From Armigeres subalbatus (lineage: Eukaryota > Arthropoda > Insecta > Diptera > Culicidae), in contig NC_085140.1 in the NCBI RefSeq assembly GCF_024139115.2, forward strand, positions 19,553,357 to 19,617,356: a stretch of DNA of 64,000 bases, given 5' to 3'. The notes under the pieces are model-generated. The model saw only the letters and a list, made by a program, of their open reading frames with translations. It was not told where the DNA came from and searched no databases. A program made the translations under genes and the position numbers. This document shows, piece after piece, positions 35,201 through 46,358 of the stretch (position 1 is its first letter; every line of letters begins with the position of its first letter).

Positions 35201-35658
35201 TTCAACACTATTAAAAGAATTTTTCGCCAGTCACGTGCAATGAAAATTATGACACTATCAATACTTTTGATCACAACACTGGATCGTGTCTAAGTTTCTT
35301 ATAGATGCTATGAATAATTAAATCAAAATATCATGAAAACAACTTGTTTAAATCACGTCCCTTAACAATAAAATCTGCATCAAACTGCAAATCTCGAAAT
35401 AACTTACACAGAAAAAAATTTTTTTTTACTAAATGTGAAAATTGTGAAATGTTTGAAATGTCATAACTTTTTTGTTTATTAGTTTACCATCACCAAATTT
35501 TTATGGTAGATAGCTAATGTAATGGACCGTTTTCCCTAAAAAATTACGTTCGAAAAAGATAGGGTTTTGAGATATTTGAGTTTTGTGACAAAAATGATAT
35601 TTTTAAAGGCAAAAAAAATTTTTTTTTTACTGTGCACATTTTCTTAAGAATCACCATT
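32256..35658 (-). mobile_element. 3.4-kb DNA transposon with ~250-bp inverted ends
   Basis: The arms at about 32256-32512 and 35403-35658 are near-identical inverted copies starting AATGGTGATTCTTAAGAAAA. Between them the minus strand holds the broken transposase described separately. I found no convincing target duplication. The flanks do not otherwise match. I could not assign a named superfamily. Confidence 0.85.
32805..34888 (-). pseudogene. DDE-type transposase of an unassigned family, frameshifted
   Basis: The minus-strand pieces, in order: 34888-34631 (CTSCRLNVDKRAICIH), 34511-34083 (SMLPSSWSIQDAIDEF, DDEVSRAMPGQK), 33969-33540 (HIMCVCTTHENINLILHSL, CYLRSCSDCPDS, EQWVTTDRCDIET, FIKTEQSSFLKIRK), then ICDFSENYSFVLQDEVQ, ATIHPFVIYFNGS, MSDGAASQYKNRKNF, IDAEWHF, ATSHGKGPCDAIGGTIKRMA, ending near 32805. 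The acidic residues in CDFSENY, MSDGAASQYKN and DAEWHF look like a D-D-E triad. Several frameshifts and stops separate the pieces. I remember this pattern from many uncharacterised arthropod and cnidarian proteins but know no superfamily name. A further frame at 35274-34945 is unrecognised. Confidence 0.75.
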
Positions 35659-36480
35659 GATACAATATATACTCAATTTCCCATCTTCTCTCATTAAAAA
35701 GAAGGCAAAAAAGATCCTATAGCATAGAACGCATTGATTTTTTAAAGTTATTTGCGCGAGACGAAGATGAACATATTGCTTTTGAAAACCGATGGTTTCC
35801 TTTGAAAACTGAACTCCAAAATAAACTTGTCTGATCATCGTGGTTTTCAATCACAGAACAACGAAATCTAGAAACTTTTTTCAAATGGGCGTAATTGATT
35901 CTGACCTTCATTTTTGGAATTGCGATTGTGCGTTTAATTTAAATTATTTTGGACTACTAATGCACTCAACAGGAAGAATAGATTGCAATCGATCAGGTAG
36001 TAACGTCAGTTCAACGAAATATGCTGAATGGAGAGAGTAGGAGTCGTTTCAAATTTCAAGGTCAAATACAGTTACGCCTATTTGAAAAAAGTTCCTAGAA
36101 ATGCAAGTCAATAGGTTGCATCATTTGAATGTTAAACTAAATTGGTAATTGATCTCACAGAAACATTTTATATTGTAGCAATAATCTAAATATCTTATAC
36201 CGTCCATTAAATCCAACTATCAGCTTCATATATAGTAATACCAGCAGGCTGACCTTTAACATATAGATGTTGAACTTGCTAACAATCGCTTAGAACATGT
36301 GTTCCCAAAATGTGGGTCGCGACTCCCAGGGAGGTCGTGGGCTGATCAATGATGGGTGGCGACAGACGATTCTTGATTCATTCTTTTGTCCCTATTTTGT
36401 CCCACAAATCTATCACAGCCATTAGATTTGGATCTATGTAGTGAATGAAGAACAGTAAATTTTGAGATTTTGTCAAATAC
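35659..36480. other. No gene seen
   Basis: AT-rich flank of the DDE transposon. Nothing recognisable until the AATCCA repeat begins. Confidence 0.45.
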
Positions 36481-36677
36481 AATGAAATCCAAACAATTCA
36501 TTCCAATTCCAATAAAAATCCAAGCCACATTCAATCCAATTCCAATCAACATCCAATCCTAAACCAATCTATATCCAATCCCAAATTCAATCCAAATCCA
36601 TTCCACTTTCAATCCATATCCGTTCCACATCCATTCCAAATCCATTCAAAATCCACTCCAATCAAAATCTAATCCAA
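36481..36677. repeat. (AATCCA/AATCCAAATCC)n repeat, left half
   Basis: Degenerate units of 'ccaaatccaatc' and 'ttccaattcc' repeat about twenty times. The same repeat continues at 39977-40200 after the RTE insertion. Confidence 0.88.
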
Positions 36678-39600
36678 TTATTATTATTTATTCAGACTAA
36701 GGCCGAGGTGGCCTGTGCGGTATGTAAGAGTCTTCTCCATTCGGCTCGGTCCATGGCAACACGTCGCCAGCCACGCAGTCTACGGAGGGTCCGCAAGTCA
36801 TCTTCCACCTGATCGATCCACCTTGCCCGCTGCGCACCTCGCCTTCTTGTGCCCGTCGGATCGTTGTCAAGAACCATTTTCACCGGGTTATTGTCCGACA
36901 TTCTGGCTACGTGCCCGGCCCACCGCAGTCGTCCGATTTTCGCGGTGTGAACGATGGATGGTTCTCCCAACAGCTGATGCAACTCGTGGTTCATTCGCCT
37001 CCTCCATGTACCGTCCGCCATCTGCACCCCACCATAGATGGTACGCAGCACTTTCCTTTCGAAAACTCCGAGTGCGCGTTGGTCCTCCACGAGCATCGTC
37101 CAGGTCTCGTGTCCGTAGAGGACTACCGGTCTAATGAGCGTTTTGTAGATGGTCAGTTTGGTACGGCGGCGAACTCTATTCGATCGAAGCGTCTTGCGGA
37201 GTCAAAGTATGCACGATTTCCAGCCACTATACGTCTCCGAATTTCTCTGCTGGTATTATTTTCGGCAGTGACCAGTGAGCCCACACAAATTCTTATACCA
37301 CCTCGATTTCTTCACCACCGATGCCAACTCGCGGTGGGTGGCTCACATTGTCTTCTCTTGAATCTCTACCTATCATATACTTCGTCTTCGACGTGTTGAT
37401 GACTAGTCCAATCCGCTTGGCTTCCCTCTTCAGTCTGATGTAGGCTTCCTCCATCTTCTCAAAGTTACGTGCCATAATATCTATGTCGTCGGCGAAGCCA
37501 AATAGCTGGACGGACTTATTGAAAATTGTGCCACTCGTGTTAATCCCTGCTCTTCGTATTACCCCTTCCAAAGCGATGTTGAATAGCAGACACGAAAGAC
37601 CATCACCTTGCCATAACCCTCTGCGGGTTTCGAAGGGACTCGAGAATGCCCCTGAAACTCGAACTACGCACATCACTCGATCCATCGTCGCTTTGATCAA
37701 CCGTGTCAGTTTATCCGGAAATCCGTTTTCGTGCATTAGCTGCCATAGCTGGTCCCGATCGATTGTATCATATGCGGCTTTGAAGTCGATGAATAGATGA
37801 TGTGTGGGCACGTTGTATTCGCGGCACTTCTGCAGTACTTGGCGAATGGCGAACACCTGGTCTGTGGTAGAGCGTTCACCCATAAATCCCGCCTGGTACT
37901 GCCCCACGAACTCCCTTGCAATTGGTGCTAGTCGACGGCATAAAATTTGGGAGAGTACCTTGTAGGCGGCGTTCAGCAATGTGATTGCGCGGTAGTTGCT
38001 ACAATCCAGCTTATCGCCCTTTTTGTAGATGGGACACACGACACCTTCCATCCACTCCTGCGGCAAAACTTCCTCCTCCCAAATCTTGGTAATGACCCAG
38101 TGCAGCGCTCTAGCCAGTGCCTCACCACCGTGTTTAAATAGCTCTCCTGGTAGTTGGTCAATCCCAGGGCTTTGTTGTTCTTCAGCCAGCCAATCTTCTC
38201 CTGGATTTCCTGGAGATCCGGGGCTGGTAGAATTATGTCCTGCGCGCGTTCCCTAGGTCCATCACCATACCGCCATCTTCGTCTGCCACATCGCCATTCA
38301 GGTGCTCTTCGTAGTGCTGCTGCCACCTTTGGATCACCTCACGCTCGTTCGTAAGAAGGTTCCCGTTTATGTCCTTACACATATCGGGCTGTGGCACGTG
38401 GCCCTTACGTGAACGGTTCAACTTCTCATAGAACTTTCGTGTGTTATTAGTGCGGTACAGTTGCTCCGTCTCTTCACGGTCTCGATCTTCCTGCTGACGC
38501 TTTTCCTCCGGAAAATCGAGTTTTGTCTGTTCCGCGCCTGTTTATATCGTGCCTCATTCGCTCTCGTGCGGTGTTGCAGCAATCTCGCCCATGCTGCATT
38601 CTTCTCTTCTACTAACTGCTCACATTCGCCGTCATACCAGTCGTTTCTCCGATCCGGGGGCACCGTGCCAAGTGCAGCGGTTGCGGTGCTACCAATGGCG
38701 GATCGAATATCTCTCCAGCCATCTTCAAGAGACGCTGCGCCTAGCTGCTCTTCCGTTGGGAGTGCCACTTCCAGCTGCTGCGCGTATTCTTGGGCTAGTC
38801 TACCGTCTTGTAGCCGCCCAATATTAAGCCGCGGCGTCCGACTTCGACGCGTGTTGTACACCGTCGAGAGTTTTGAGCGCAGGCAAACTGCAACGAGGTA
38901 GTGGTCGGATTCAATATTCGCACTGCGGTAAGTGCGGACGTTCGTGATGTCGGAGAAGAATTTACCGTCGATTAGAACGTGGTCGATTTGGTTTTCCGTT
39001 TCTTGGTTAGGTGATCTCCATGTGGCCTTGTGGATATTTTTGCGGGGAAAGAAGGTGCTTCGGACTACCATTCCGCGGGAGGCTGCGAAGTTTATGCATC
39101 GTTGGCCGTTGTCATTCGATACGGTGTGCAGACTATCCGGTCCGATGACCGGTCTATACATTTCCTCCCTTCCTACCTGCGCGTTCATGTCACCGATGAC
39201 GATTTTGACGTCCCGCAGTGGGCATCCATCGTATGTCTGCTCCAGCTGTGCGTAGAACGCTTCTTTCTCGTCGTCGGGTCTCCCTTCGTGTGGGCAGTGC
39301 ACGTTGATGATGCTATAGTTGAAGAAACGGCCTTTAATCCTCAGCTTGCACATCCTTGCGTTGATTGGCTGCCACCCAATCACGCGTTGGCGCATCTTTC
39401 CCAGCACTATGAAGCCGGTTCCCAGCTCGTTGGTGGTGCCACAGCTTTGGTAGAAGGTAGCCGCCCGATGCCCGCTTTTCCACACCTTCTGTCCTGTCCA
39501 GCAAATCTCCTGCAGCGCCACGACGTCGAAGTTGCGGGGATGTAATTCATCGTAGATCATCCTGTCGCAACCTGCGAAACCTAGCGACTTGCAGTTCCAT

Positions 39601-39976
39601 GTTCCAAGCTTCCAATCGTGATCCTTTATTCGTCGCCTAGGTCTTTGCCGATTATATCGAGTCGCATTATCTCTTATATTGTTCGTAATTATTGGTTTTC
39701 CAGGCGGCTTATTGGGCCTGCGCAAACCTCCTGTCTCGCCGGAGGGCCGTCGTGTCAGGGCTGTTTAGCGTCCCACCTAACACCAGGACTTGGGCTTGTG
39801 CGCTTTGAGCGGCACACGGTCGCTTTGGCGGAGCCTACTTGCGGATACATGCAGCTTTTTATAGAGGTTTAACAGGGCCCACTGTCAAACCCCACCACAT
39901 CCTAGGCAGGCGCCACAACTCGCAGATGGCCTGGGGAGGGATCGTCAAGCCCTTGGACAAAGTCCCTGCTGCCCCC
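36678..39976 (-). mobile_element. RTE-clade retrotransposon, copy B, full length
   Basis: A 3.3-kb element with the 12-bp duplication AATCTAATCCAA (36666-36677 and 39977-39988). The minus strand starts GGGGGCAGCAGGGAC and carries a ~250-base leader. An open segment of 435 codons (39725-38418) follows with an APE-type endonuclease: KLGTWNCKSLGF, VVALQEICWTG, NVHCPHEGR, VIGDMNAQVGRE, ESDHYLVAVC. Then come an RT (HLFIDFKAAYDTIDRD, GLWQGDGLSCLLFN, FGFADDIDIMA) and a C-terminal domain. One-base and larger indels (near 38505, 38250-38160, 37285) split it into at least four frames, so it is inactive. The endonuclease frame has no obvious ATG. The AATAATAAATAAT tail is at the left end. Confidence 0.92.
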
Positions 39977-40200
39977 AATCTAATCCAAATCCAATCCAAA
40001 TCTAATCTAAATCCGTTCCAAATCCAAATCCAATCAAATGCAATTCTAATCCAAATCTAAATCAAATTCAATTCAAATACAATCCAAATCCAACCAAAAT
40101 CTAATCCAAATCCAATCCATATCCAATTCAAATCCATTCCAATCAAATCCAACCTAAATCTAATCCAAATCCGTTCGAATTCCAAATCACTTCCAATCCA
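39977..40200. repeat. (AATCCA/AATCCAAATCC)n repeat, right half
   Basis: It continues the repeat of 36481-36677 in the same orientation, confirming that RTE copy B inserted into a pre-existing array. Confidence 0.88.
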
Positions 40201-40790
40201 TTCAAAGTAATATAATGATGGGATATGAAGCAATTAATAATGGTTTGTTCAATCTAACGCGAACTTATTTTTTAATCTAAAAGGCAATGTGGGAGGATCG
40301 CAAGCAATTTGCGATTCTGCTAGGTGGGTCGCATGTACAAGTAGTTCGGGAACATTTGGCCTAGGATATGATATTTATCTAAAATTTCGCAGAGATATCA
40401 TATTTAAGTGAGATAGCATAAGTATATACCTCAATTTTAGAATTTTAGATGTTAACCAGTACTATTAGCCAATAACTCCAAACTTATGACTTTGTGAATG
40501 CTGGCAACGTTTTTTGAGCATCGTGAATGTTGGATATCTCATCCAACGGGTAATTCCGCTACGACTAGTAACTCAGTAAATTCCAAAATAAACTTCAAGA
40601 TAATATATTAAGCCTTCCAAACAACTTTGTAGCATACGATAGATCTCCATATCTCTCAGATTTAGATAGAACTAGCTTAACTAATAGTCTCATGTACACT
40701 AAAGTCACTAAGTTATGCATTTCAAACTAAATTTATTGTAACCAAAATAAATGCTTCCATGACCCACCTTGGGATTTAATAGATTGTCAA
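40201..40790. other. No gene; faint 145-bp-repeat similarity
   Basis: AT-rich. Near 40600-40700 'caaacaactttgtagcata', 'atctcagatttag' and 'agtctcatgtacacta' resemble, in reverse orientation, the 6.5-7.6 kb tandem repeat. No coding signal. Confidence 0.4.
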
Positions 40791-40795
40791 CTTTT

Positions 40796-41190
40796 TTTCA
40801 GGCAGTCTCCCAGACACGCCTTGTGGTATTGCAAACCACAAACTAGCGGTCTCCCATGCTTTGTGATTTATTAAACCACAATCCATTTTCCAGCGGTCTT
40901 CCAGACGCCTTTTGTGGTTTTCCAAACCACAAACTATTTTCCAGCTCTTCCAGGCACGCTTTGTGATTTTCCAAATCACAATCCACTTTCCAGCGGTCTT
41001 CCAGACGCGCTTTGTGATTTTCCAAACCACAATCTATTTTCCAGCGGTCTTCCAGACGCGCTTTGTGATTTTCAAACCACAATCCATTTTCCAGCGGTCT
41101 TCCAGACACGCTTTGTGATTTTCCAAACCACAATCCATTTTGCAGCGGTTTTCCAGACACGCTTTGTGATTTTCCAAACCACAACCCATT
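40796..41190. repeat. 51-bp minisatellite, about seven units
   Basis: The unit contains GCGGTCTTCCAGACGCGCTT, 'tgtgattttccaaaccacaa' and 'tccattttcca'. GCGGTCTTCC at 40993 and 41044 gives a 51-base period. Because 51 is divisible by three, all frames stay open as repetitive peptides on both strands. These are not genes. Confidence 0.92.
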
Positions 41191-41250
41191 TTCTTGTGTT
41201 TTTGAAATCAGCGTCAGGATCCAACAAATCTCCTGGCAGGATCGCCAAAA

Positions 41251-41387
41251 TGTGTGGCCCCGAATGGCCGGAGCGAATTGTTATGACAGCAGCTCTCCGT
41301 GGGTGCGTGTGCACGCCACGAAGGTCTGACCAGAAGAGGCCGAGTCATGGCTTGCTGCGCACTGGTCGACACGCTGAGGGGTTAATG
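41251..41387 (+). repeat. 137-bp dispersed repeat, copy 2
   Basis: It matches 31871-32007 with one mismatch, in the same orientation. Here it is preceded by TGGCAGGATCGCCAAAA, which might be the inner end of a retroelement. Confidence 0.8.
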
Positions 41388-41722
41388 TATAATCACACGC
41401 TGATGGTAATATACTCAAACCCCACAAAAGTAATAGCATCTCCCGGTAGTTTAAAGTCATGATCTAGCAATAGCATCAGAGCCGCAAATGGTTTTGATTT
41501 CAAATATTTTTGTGTCAGGTGAACTCATTGATAGTTTTACTTTATCTTTCTAGAACATTGTTACCATTAAAAACGTTCACCGATTCATCGACAGCCATCA
41601 CTTACCCCGTATTTTCACTTACCCCGGGGTACCATTCAGCGAATTTTCAAATATCGACTCTTTCGGGCACGTTGTATAATGTATCGCCTGCTTTGAGCGT
41701 GCTTACAGCGGCACACTAGGAG
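41388..41722. other. No gene seen
   Basis: Short unannotated spacer; 'cttaccccgtattttcactt' and 'accccggggtacc' hint at a decayed repeat. Confidence 0.4.
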
Positions 41723-41995
41723 TGAGTTAACTTTCTGAGATCAGTATGGCGAAAGGCATCTAAGGTTCGATTTCTCAAAATTTCATCAAAAAATATTTAG
41801 TAGGCATGGTAGCGGACACCTTCCTACATAATCGGTACCAAATAGTTTTTCATGAAAAGTTTCTAATGTTGAAAAAACCCGCGTTAGATGTCTTTCGCCA
41901 TACACATTTCTGGCGGTTAACTCTTGCTGGCTATTTTGCGCATATACTACAGCGCCTGGATGTGACAGCGGCGGGTAGAAAATCAGCCACTGCCA
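41723..41995. mobile_element. Terminal-repeat element homologous to 25.55-26.29 kb
   Basis: It starts 'gagtgagttaactttctga' and 'atggcgaaaggcatctaa', with inverted counterparts 'ttagatgtctttcgccat' and CTGGCGGTTAACTCTTGC near 41890-41940. It continues into 'agccactgccaataattcattg'. It provides the empty-site version of the SINE target at 25.6 kb ('ctgtagtatatgcgc' read in reverse). Confidence 0.7.
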
Positions 41996-42240
41996 ATAAT
42001 TCATTGAAAATGTTTTTGGCATTATTTCAGCACGTTTTCGAGTACTTCGAAAGCCCATTTATTTGGATCCGGTTAAAAACTAAAATGGTTACATTGGCAT
42101 GCTATGCTTTGCACAATATGCTCATGGAGCGCTACACGGACCTATATGCACCCACAGGGTAATTTGATCGATACACCGAGAACGGAATGCTTATTCCAGG
42201 TGAATGGAGGCAGAACATTCCAGTCAACACTAGAGGCCTT
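41990..42240 (+). pseudogene. PIF/Harbinger-like transposase C-terminal fragment
   Basis: Two frames together carry NVFGIISARFRVLRKP and then MVTLACYALHNMLMERYT, followed after a stop by GMLIPGEWRQNIP. The order FG-x-x-x-x-RFR-x-L and (V/T)LAC-x-x-LHN is that of the DDE_4-type Harbinger nuclease C-terminus. One frameshift lies near 42083. The adjacent terminal-repeat sequence may be the end of the same element. Confidence 0.6.
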
Positions 42241-42289
42241 GACTAGTCAAGTACGAGACACTGAAAGACGTCCTTACTGTTGAGGTCGA

Positions 42290-42390
42290 AATACGTATCT
42301 GTCAAGGTACAATTAAGTGGTGGAATTAAATGGGATTGTACAAACTCGTCTTATGACAAGTGAAGACATTCCACTAAAAATCAGAAAATA
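42290..42390. repeat. Fragment of the nested-palindrome MITE family
   Basis: 'gaggtcgaaatacgtatctg', GTGGTGGAATTAAATGGG and 'tacaaactcgtcttatgaca' match the inner palindrome of 12734-12843 and, in reverse, 27050-27170. Confidence 0.7.
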
Positions 42391-42451
42391 ATTTTCTTTA
42401 TCAAATATTTGAAGCTTTGACAATACACGATTTGTCATTTCTGCAAATATA

Positions 42452-42607
42452 TCTCGCTTAACTTTTCAAAAGGCCTAAGTAACATTTTTTTCATGAATTA
42501 AGTTGAGTACTGCAATCGAAAGCTTTCTTGTTTTTCTGTTGATTGCGCTATTCAAATTAATTCAAGAAAATAATGTTACTTAGGTCCTTTTGAAAAGTTA
42601 AGCGAGA
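42452..42607. mobile_element. 156-bp hairpin MITE, copy 2
   Basis: Same length, arms and centre as 17092-17247 (TCTCGCTTAACTTTTCAAAA arms), with about a dozen differences. Confidence 0.85.
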
Positions 42608-42997
42608 TTTGTTTTGCACAGTGTTGCAAATATTTGATAAACGAATATTTGACAAGTCAGTACACATAAAGAAAATATATTTGTTGACATCTGGCAAATA
42701 TTTGTCAATATGACAAACAGTGGACTGCGGGCTTTACAGGCGATATTACTGGCAGGGTCAAGTTACCAGTACGGGCTCAAAAAACAAGGATAGATACAAT
42801 ATTTTGTCAAAAGTCCTCCGTCATCGTGTGTGCTCCCTTGAGAACTTACGATGCCGCTAGTTGCAATTGAAGTCAAAGTTGTAATCGCGGCTCTACAGGG
42901 GTGTGCCGAAGCGCTATAGCCTGCCAGGAACATCTGGCGATACCCTACTTACTTTTTTATGTCCCTCGGTCGTAAACTCTCCGTAACCGTTCTTCGG
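42608..42997. other. No gene; flank of truncated copia element
   Basis: No coding sequence. 'caaatatttg' motifs at 42620-42720 resemble those at 29180-29310. The region from 42998 leftward does not continue the copia reverse transcriptase. Confidence 0.45.
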
Positions 42998-45592
42998 TTA
43001 TCGCGTGACATTTCCCGCATTGTCTTCCTTTTTTCGAAATACCCACTTGCAGCTGATAGGTGTACGTCCAGCCGGTAGTTCTTCTAGAATCCACGTCCCG
43101 TTTTTTATAAGAGATTTGTACTCAGCAGTCATTGCCACTTTCCAAAGGTCCTGTTCCGAACCACTAATCGCTTCCTCATAGCTTGTCGGTTCTTCGCGCA
43201 CAGCCATCGCAACATCTACTTCAAAATCGTCAAATCGCTTGGGAAGCACACCCCTTGTGCTTCGTTTCGTATGCGCGCGCTCAACCTCACTAGCTTGCAC
43301 GTTGTTTCGCTCGGGTTCATCATCCCATCCGTAAAACTCCTCCTCAGACTCATTACTTGCTTGCTGCTCCTCCTCAATACACGGCTTCTCGATATCAACT
43401 TGCTCCTGCGGAACATTCGCTACTGCTTTCTCCTGAGTGGCGTCCTCATCTTCGGAATCCAGTTCAACATGATATTCATTACTGCCAGGAATCGGATCAC
43501 AAGACGATGATGATCCATCTCCAAGTTCTATAAATCGCGCATCGCGACTTATTGTTATTCCGTTGGTCTTCGGGTCCAAAAATCTGTAGGCCTTTCGATC
43601 GTCGCAGTATCCGACAAAAAGTAGTCGTTGAGCCTTACTGTCAAGTTTTGAGCGTTTATTGTCCGGGATGTGAACGTACGCGGGGCTCCCAAATATCTTC
43701 AAATTACTTAACGAAGGTTTCTGGCCGAACCATATTTCGTATGGAGTTCTGTCAACTGCACGTGATGGTAGTCGATTTTGCAAGTAGGCCGCGGTTGCTA
43801 CTGCTTCACCCCAGAATCGCTTCGCAAGACCGGCGTCCAAAAGCATACATGTCGCCATCTCTTGGAGAGAGCGATTTTTGCGTTCTGCAATGCCGTTTTG
43901 CTGGGGTGAATAAGCGGCCGTGAATTGCGCTTGGATTCCTTCCACCTCGTAGAATTGCTTCAGTTCTTGGTTTACATATTCACCTCCACCATCCGACCGA
44001 ATTACGCACGGGGCTCTACCAAAACGGGTCTTCATGTGTGCCACGAAACGCTTGATGCAAGCGGCCGCGTCTGACTTTTGCCTAAGCAAGCACACCACCG
44101 TGTATCGGCTGCGATCGTCAATGAGGGTCATTAGGTAGCGACACCCCCCTGGGGTGATATTCTTCATTGGACCGCATACGTCTGTATGGATAAGATCCAA
44201 AACACGCTCAGCACGCGTTCTTGAAGATTTAGGAAAAGGAATTCTGCTGGACTTACCCTCAAGGCAGTGCTCACAAACTTGCCGTAATCCACAGTCATGT
44301 ACCTTTAGACCTTCACAAAGATTGCCCGCTCTGATTCGTTCGAGAACAGCCGGATCCCGGTGCCCAAACCGCCTATGCCAAGTGTGTTGGCAGCTGGACG
44401 AATGCCTAGCCTCCTTGCCCACCTTTGCATCCGCCGCTTTCTTCAGCATATACAAGTTGCCGCGAAGTTCTGCAACTGCCACCACTCGTTTTGCTGACGT
44501 CGAAATAGCGCACCGTGATTCTTCAAATTTGACATTCAATCCTTCTCGGGTTAGCTTCCACACAAATGGCAAAGCACTATCGAGATTGGGGGCGTATAGT
44601 ACATCCTCGAAGAGTACCTTCAAAACTCCACCTTTATCGTCGATGCAATTTACTGTACCTTCGCCTACGCCGGCAGACGTAGTAGTTGAACCATCCGCCA
44701 GGACCACCTTGATTTTTACGTCTTCGTTCAGCTTGCTGAAGAAAGCCCTTTTGTTCGTCATGTGGGTCGAACACCCACTGTCAACTAGCCAACCACTGTT
44801 GCTTTGTTCTCCTGCCATGAAGCAAATGGTAACGTCAGACTCGGCCGCTTGTTTGGCCTTCGGTCCACCTTTCTTACCACCTTTCTGCGGATGATCACTT
44901 TTCTTCTCCTGGTGCATCAGCTGTTTCAACTGGCGACAATCACGTCGAAAGTGACCGGGCTTTCGACAATGATAGCAAACTTTTTCTTTTCGCCCAGCAC
45001 TTTGTAGCTTCAGTGCATTCTCTCCGGTACATGACGACCGTTCAGACCGCCGCTGGTATTCATCCAGGAGTTTCTGCTTCACCAGCTCTATCGTCTGGTC
45101 TCCATCCGGGCGACTTTCCAGGGCTGTCACCAAACTTCCGAAAGACTCGGGAAGGCTCCGATAGATCATGGCGACCTTAAGCGGAACCTCGAGCTCCAGA
45201 CCAGCGCACGATAGGCGATCAAATAACTCCTCTAGCTCGACCAAATGCTGTTCGACATTACCACCTTCGGCCATGTTCAGGCTGCAGATACGACGCAAAA
45301 CTGACACGCGTGACGTCATGGTCGTCTTCTCGTGAAAATCTTTCAGGCGGTTCCATGTTTCCTCGGCAGAAGTAGCACCACGAATCAAATTTAGTTGGCT
45401 GTCTTCCACGTAGAGCACAATTGCACCGTGTGCCTTACGATCAGCCTTCGTCCATTCTGACGTTACCGGTTGCGGTGCCGGATCCTCAACTGCAAACCAC
45501 GTATCTTCTCGTTTTAAAAACATCTCCATACAGGTCTTCCAAACTTGATAGTTTAGATTGTTCAGCCGGGCGAAAAGGTATTTGTCACTCAT
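42998..45592 (-). mobile_element. Ty1/copia Gag-Pol, 3'-truncated
   Basis: One uninterrupted frame from ATG 45592 (the open frame continues upstream). In order: Gag (KYLFARLNNLNYQVWK, then RSLPESFGSLVTALE), zinc knuckle CYHCRKPGHFRRDC, protease WLVDSGCSTHMTNK, pre-integrase HTWHRRFGHRD...CEHCLEGK. The integrase core follows with LIHTDVCGPM, RSDGGGEYVN and QQNGIAERKNRSLQEM (D, D and E present), and then the start of the reverse transcriptase (WKVAMTAEYKSLIKNGTW, CKWVFRKKEDN). The family's RT would continue far beyond, but a stop follows NVTR and the remaining RT, RNase H and 3' LTR are absent. The intact frame suggests a recent element cut by deletion. Confidence 0.92.
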
Positions 45593-45830
45593 CTTGTTTT
45601 GTATAACGAAGCAAAACAACAAAACGCGAGTCAACACAATATTCTTCCACCCGCACGACCACACGAGCCCAAACAATCTCACTGCTCACGACTCACGCGA
45701 AAATGTTTTTTCCGCCGCAAACTAACGGCACCGCACGCGAACACAACCTCAAAAAAGGTTTCACTGCTTCTAGAGCTTTTCGTCCAAAAAATACGATACT
45801 TCTTTCACTCGAAATACTGGGCTCATAACC

Positions 45831-46091
45831 TGTGGGAGAATACCGACGGAACACCCAACAGGAATGCAGCGGACAGCCCAATCAGCGAGACGGTAGAACG
45901 GAATCACCTTGGGACTTTGCGCGGAGTAAATGAAAAGCAGCGTATTCGAAACTGAACTTTATTTCGCGACGGTTCACATTTGAATGAATTGAAACGTGTT
46001 ACTTTTTCTCTTGGCGATGTCGATTAGTTGGTAGCCCTTTAGTACAGAGGCGGCGAACGGAAAAATGTCACCCCCATCTACACTTCCAACA
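45831..46091 (-). mobile_element. 5' LTR of the copia element (261 bp)
   Basis: The minus strand starts TGTTGGAAGTGTAGATGG and ends TCTCCCACA (TG...CA), with an AATAAAG signal inside. Directly after it comes GGTTATGAGCCCAG, which resembles the copia primer-binding site complementary to the anticodon arm of initiator tRNA-Met. The leader (45593-45830) leads into Gag. Confidence 0.8.
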
Positions 46092-46358
46092 TTTTCATTA
46101 ATTTTATACAGTTATAATAAACAGTTACTCACAGTGTGAGTCCTTACAGATATGCAGTTGATTTGGAACCAAGCGTTGCACGCATCAATCTAATTAATTT
46201 CGTGTGGAAAACCATGTTCAGGCTTTATCTGCCACATGCACACGAATCACCGATTACAATATGACTCAAATTTATAAATTCTACCTTATCGCAATACGAA
46301 TCTTTGAGTTTTTCTTAAATTCACTATTTATTTCATCTATCCAATTTCTCTTTCACAG

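Noticed and set aside
35403..35658. Second independent MITE
   Set aside because: It is the inverted partner of 32256-32512, with a transposase remnant between them, so both are ends of one transposon.
38461..39545. Antisense open frames over the RTE endonuclease (also 52848-53461 and 59318-59833)
   Set aside because: They recur identically in every copy as shadows of the real frame and show no domain.
40776..41462. Repeat-rich protein genes (W/K/N-rich and F/P/T-rich frames)
   Set aside because: Translations of the 51-bp minisatellite in several frames on both strands; no start context or flanking exon.
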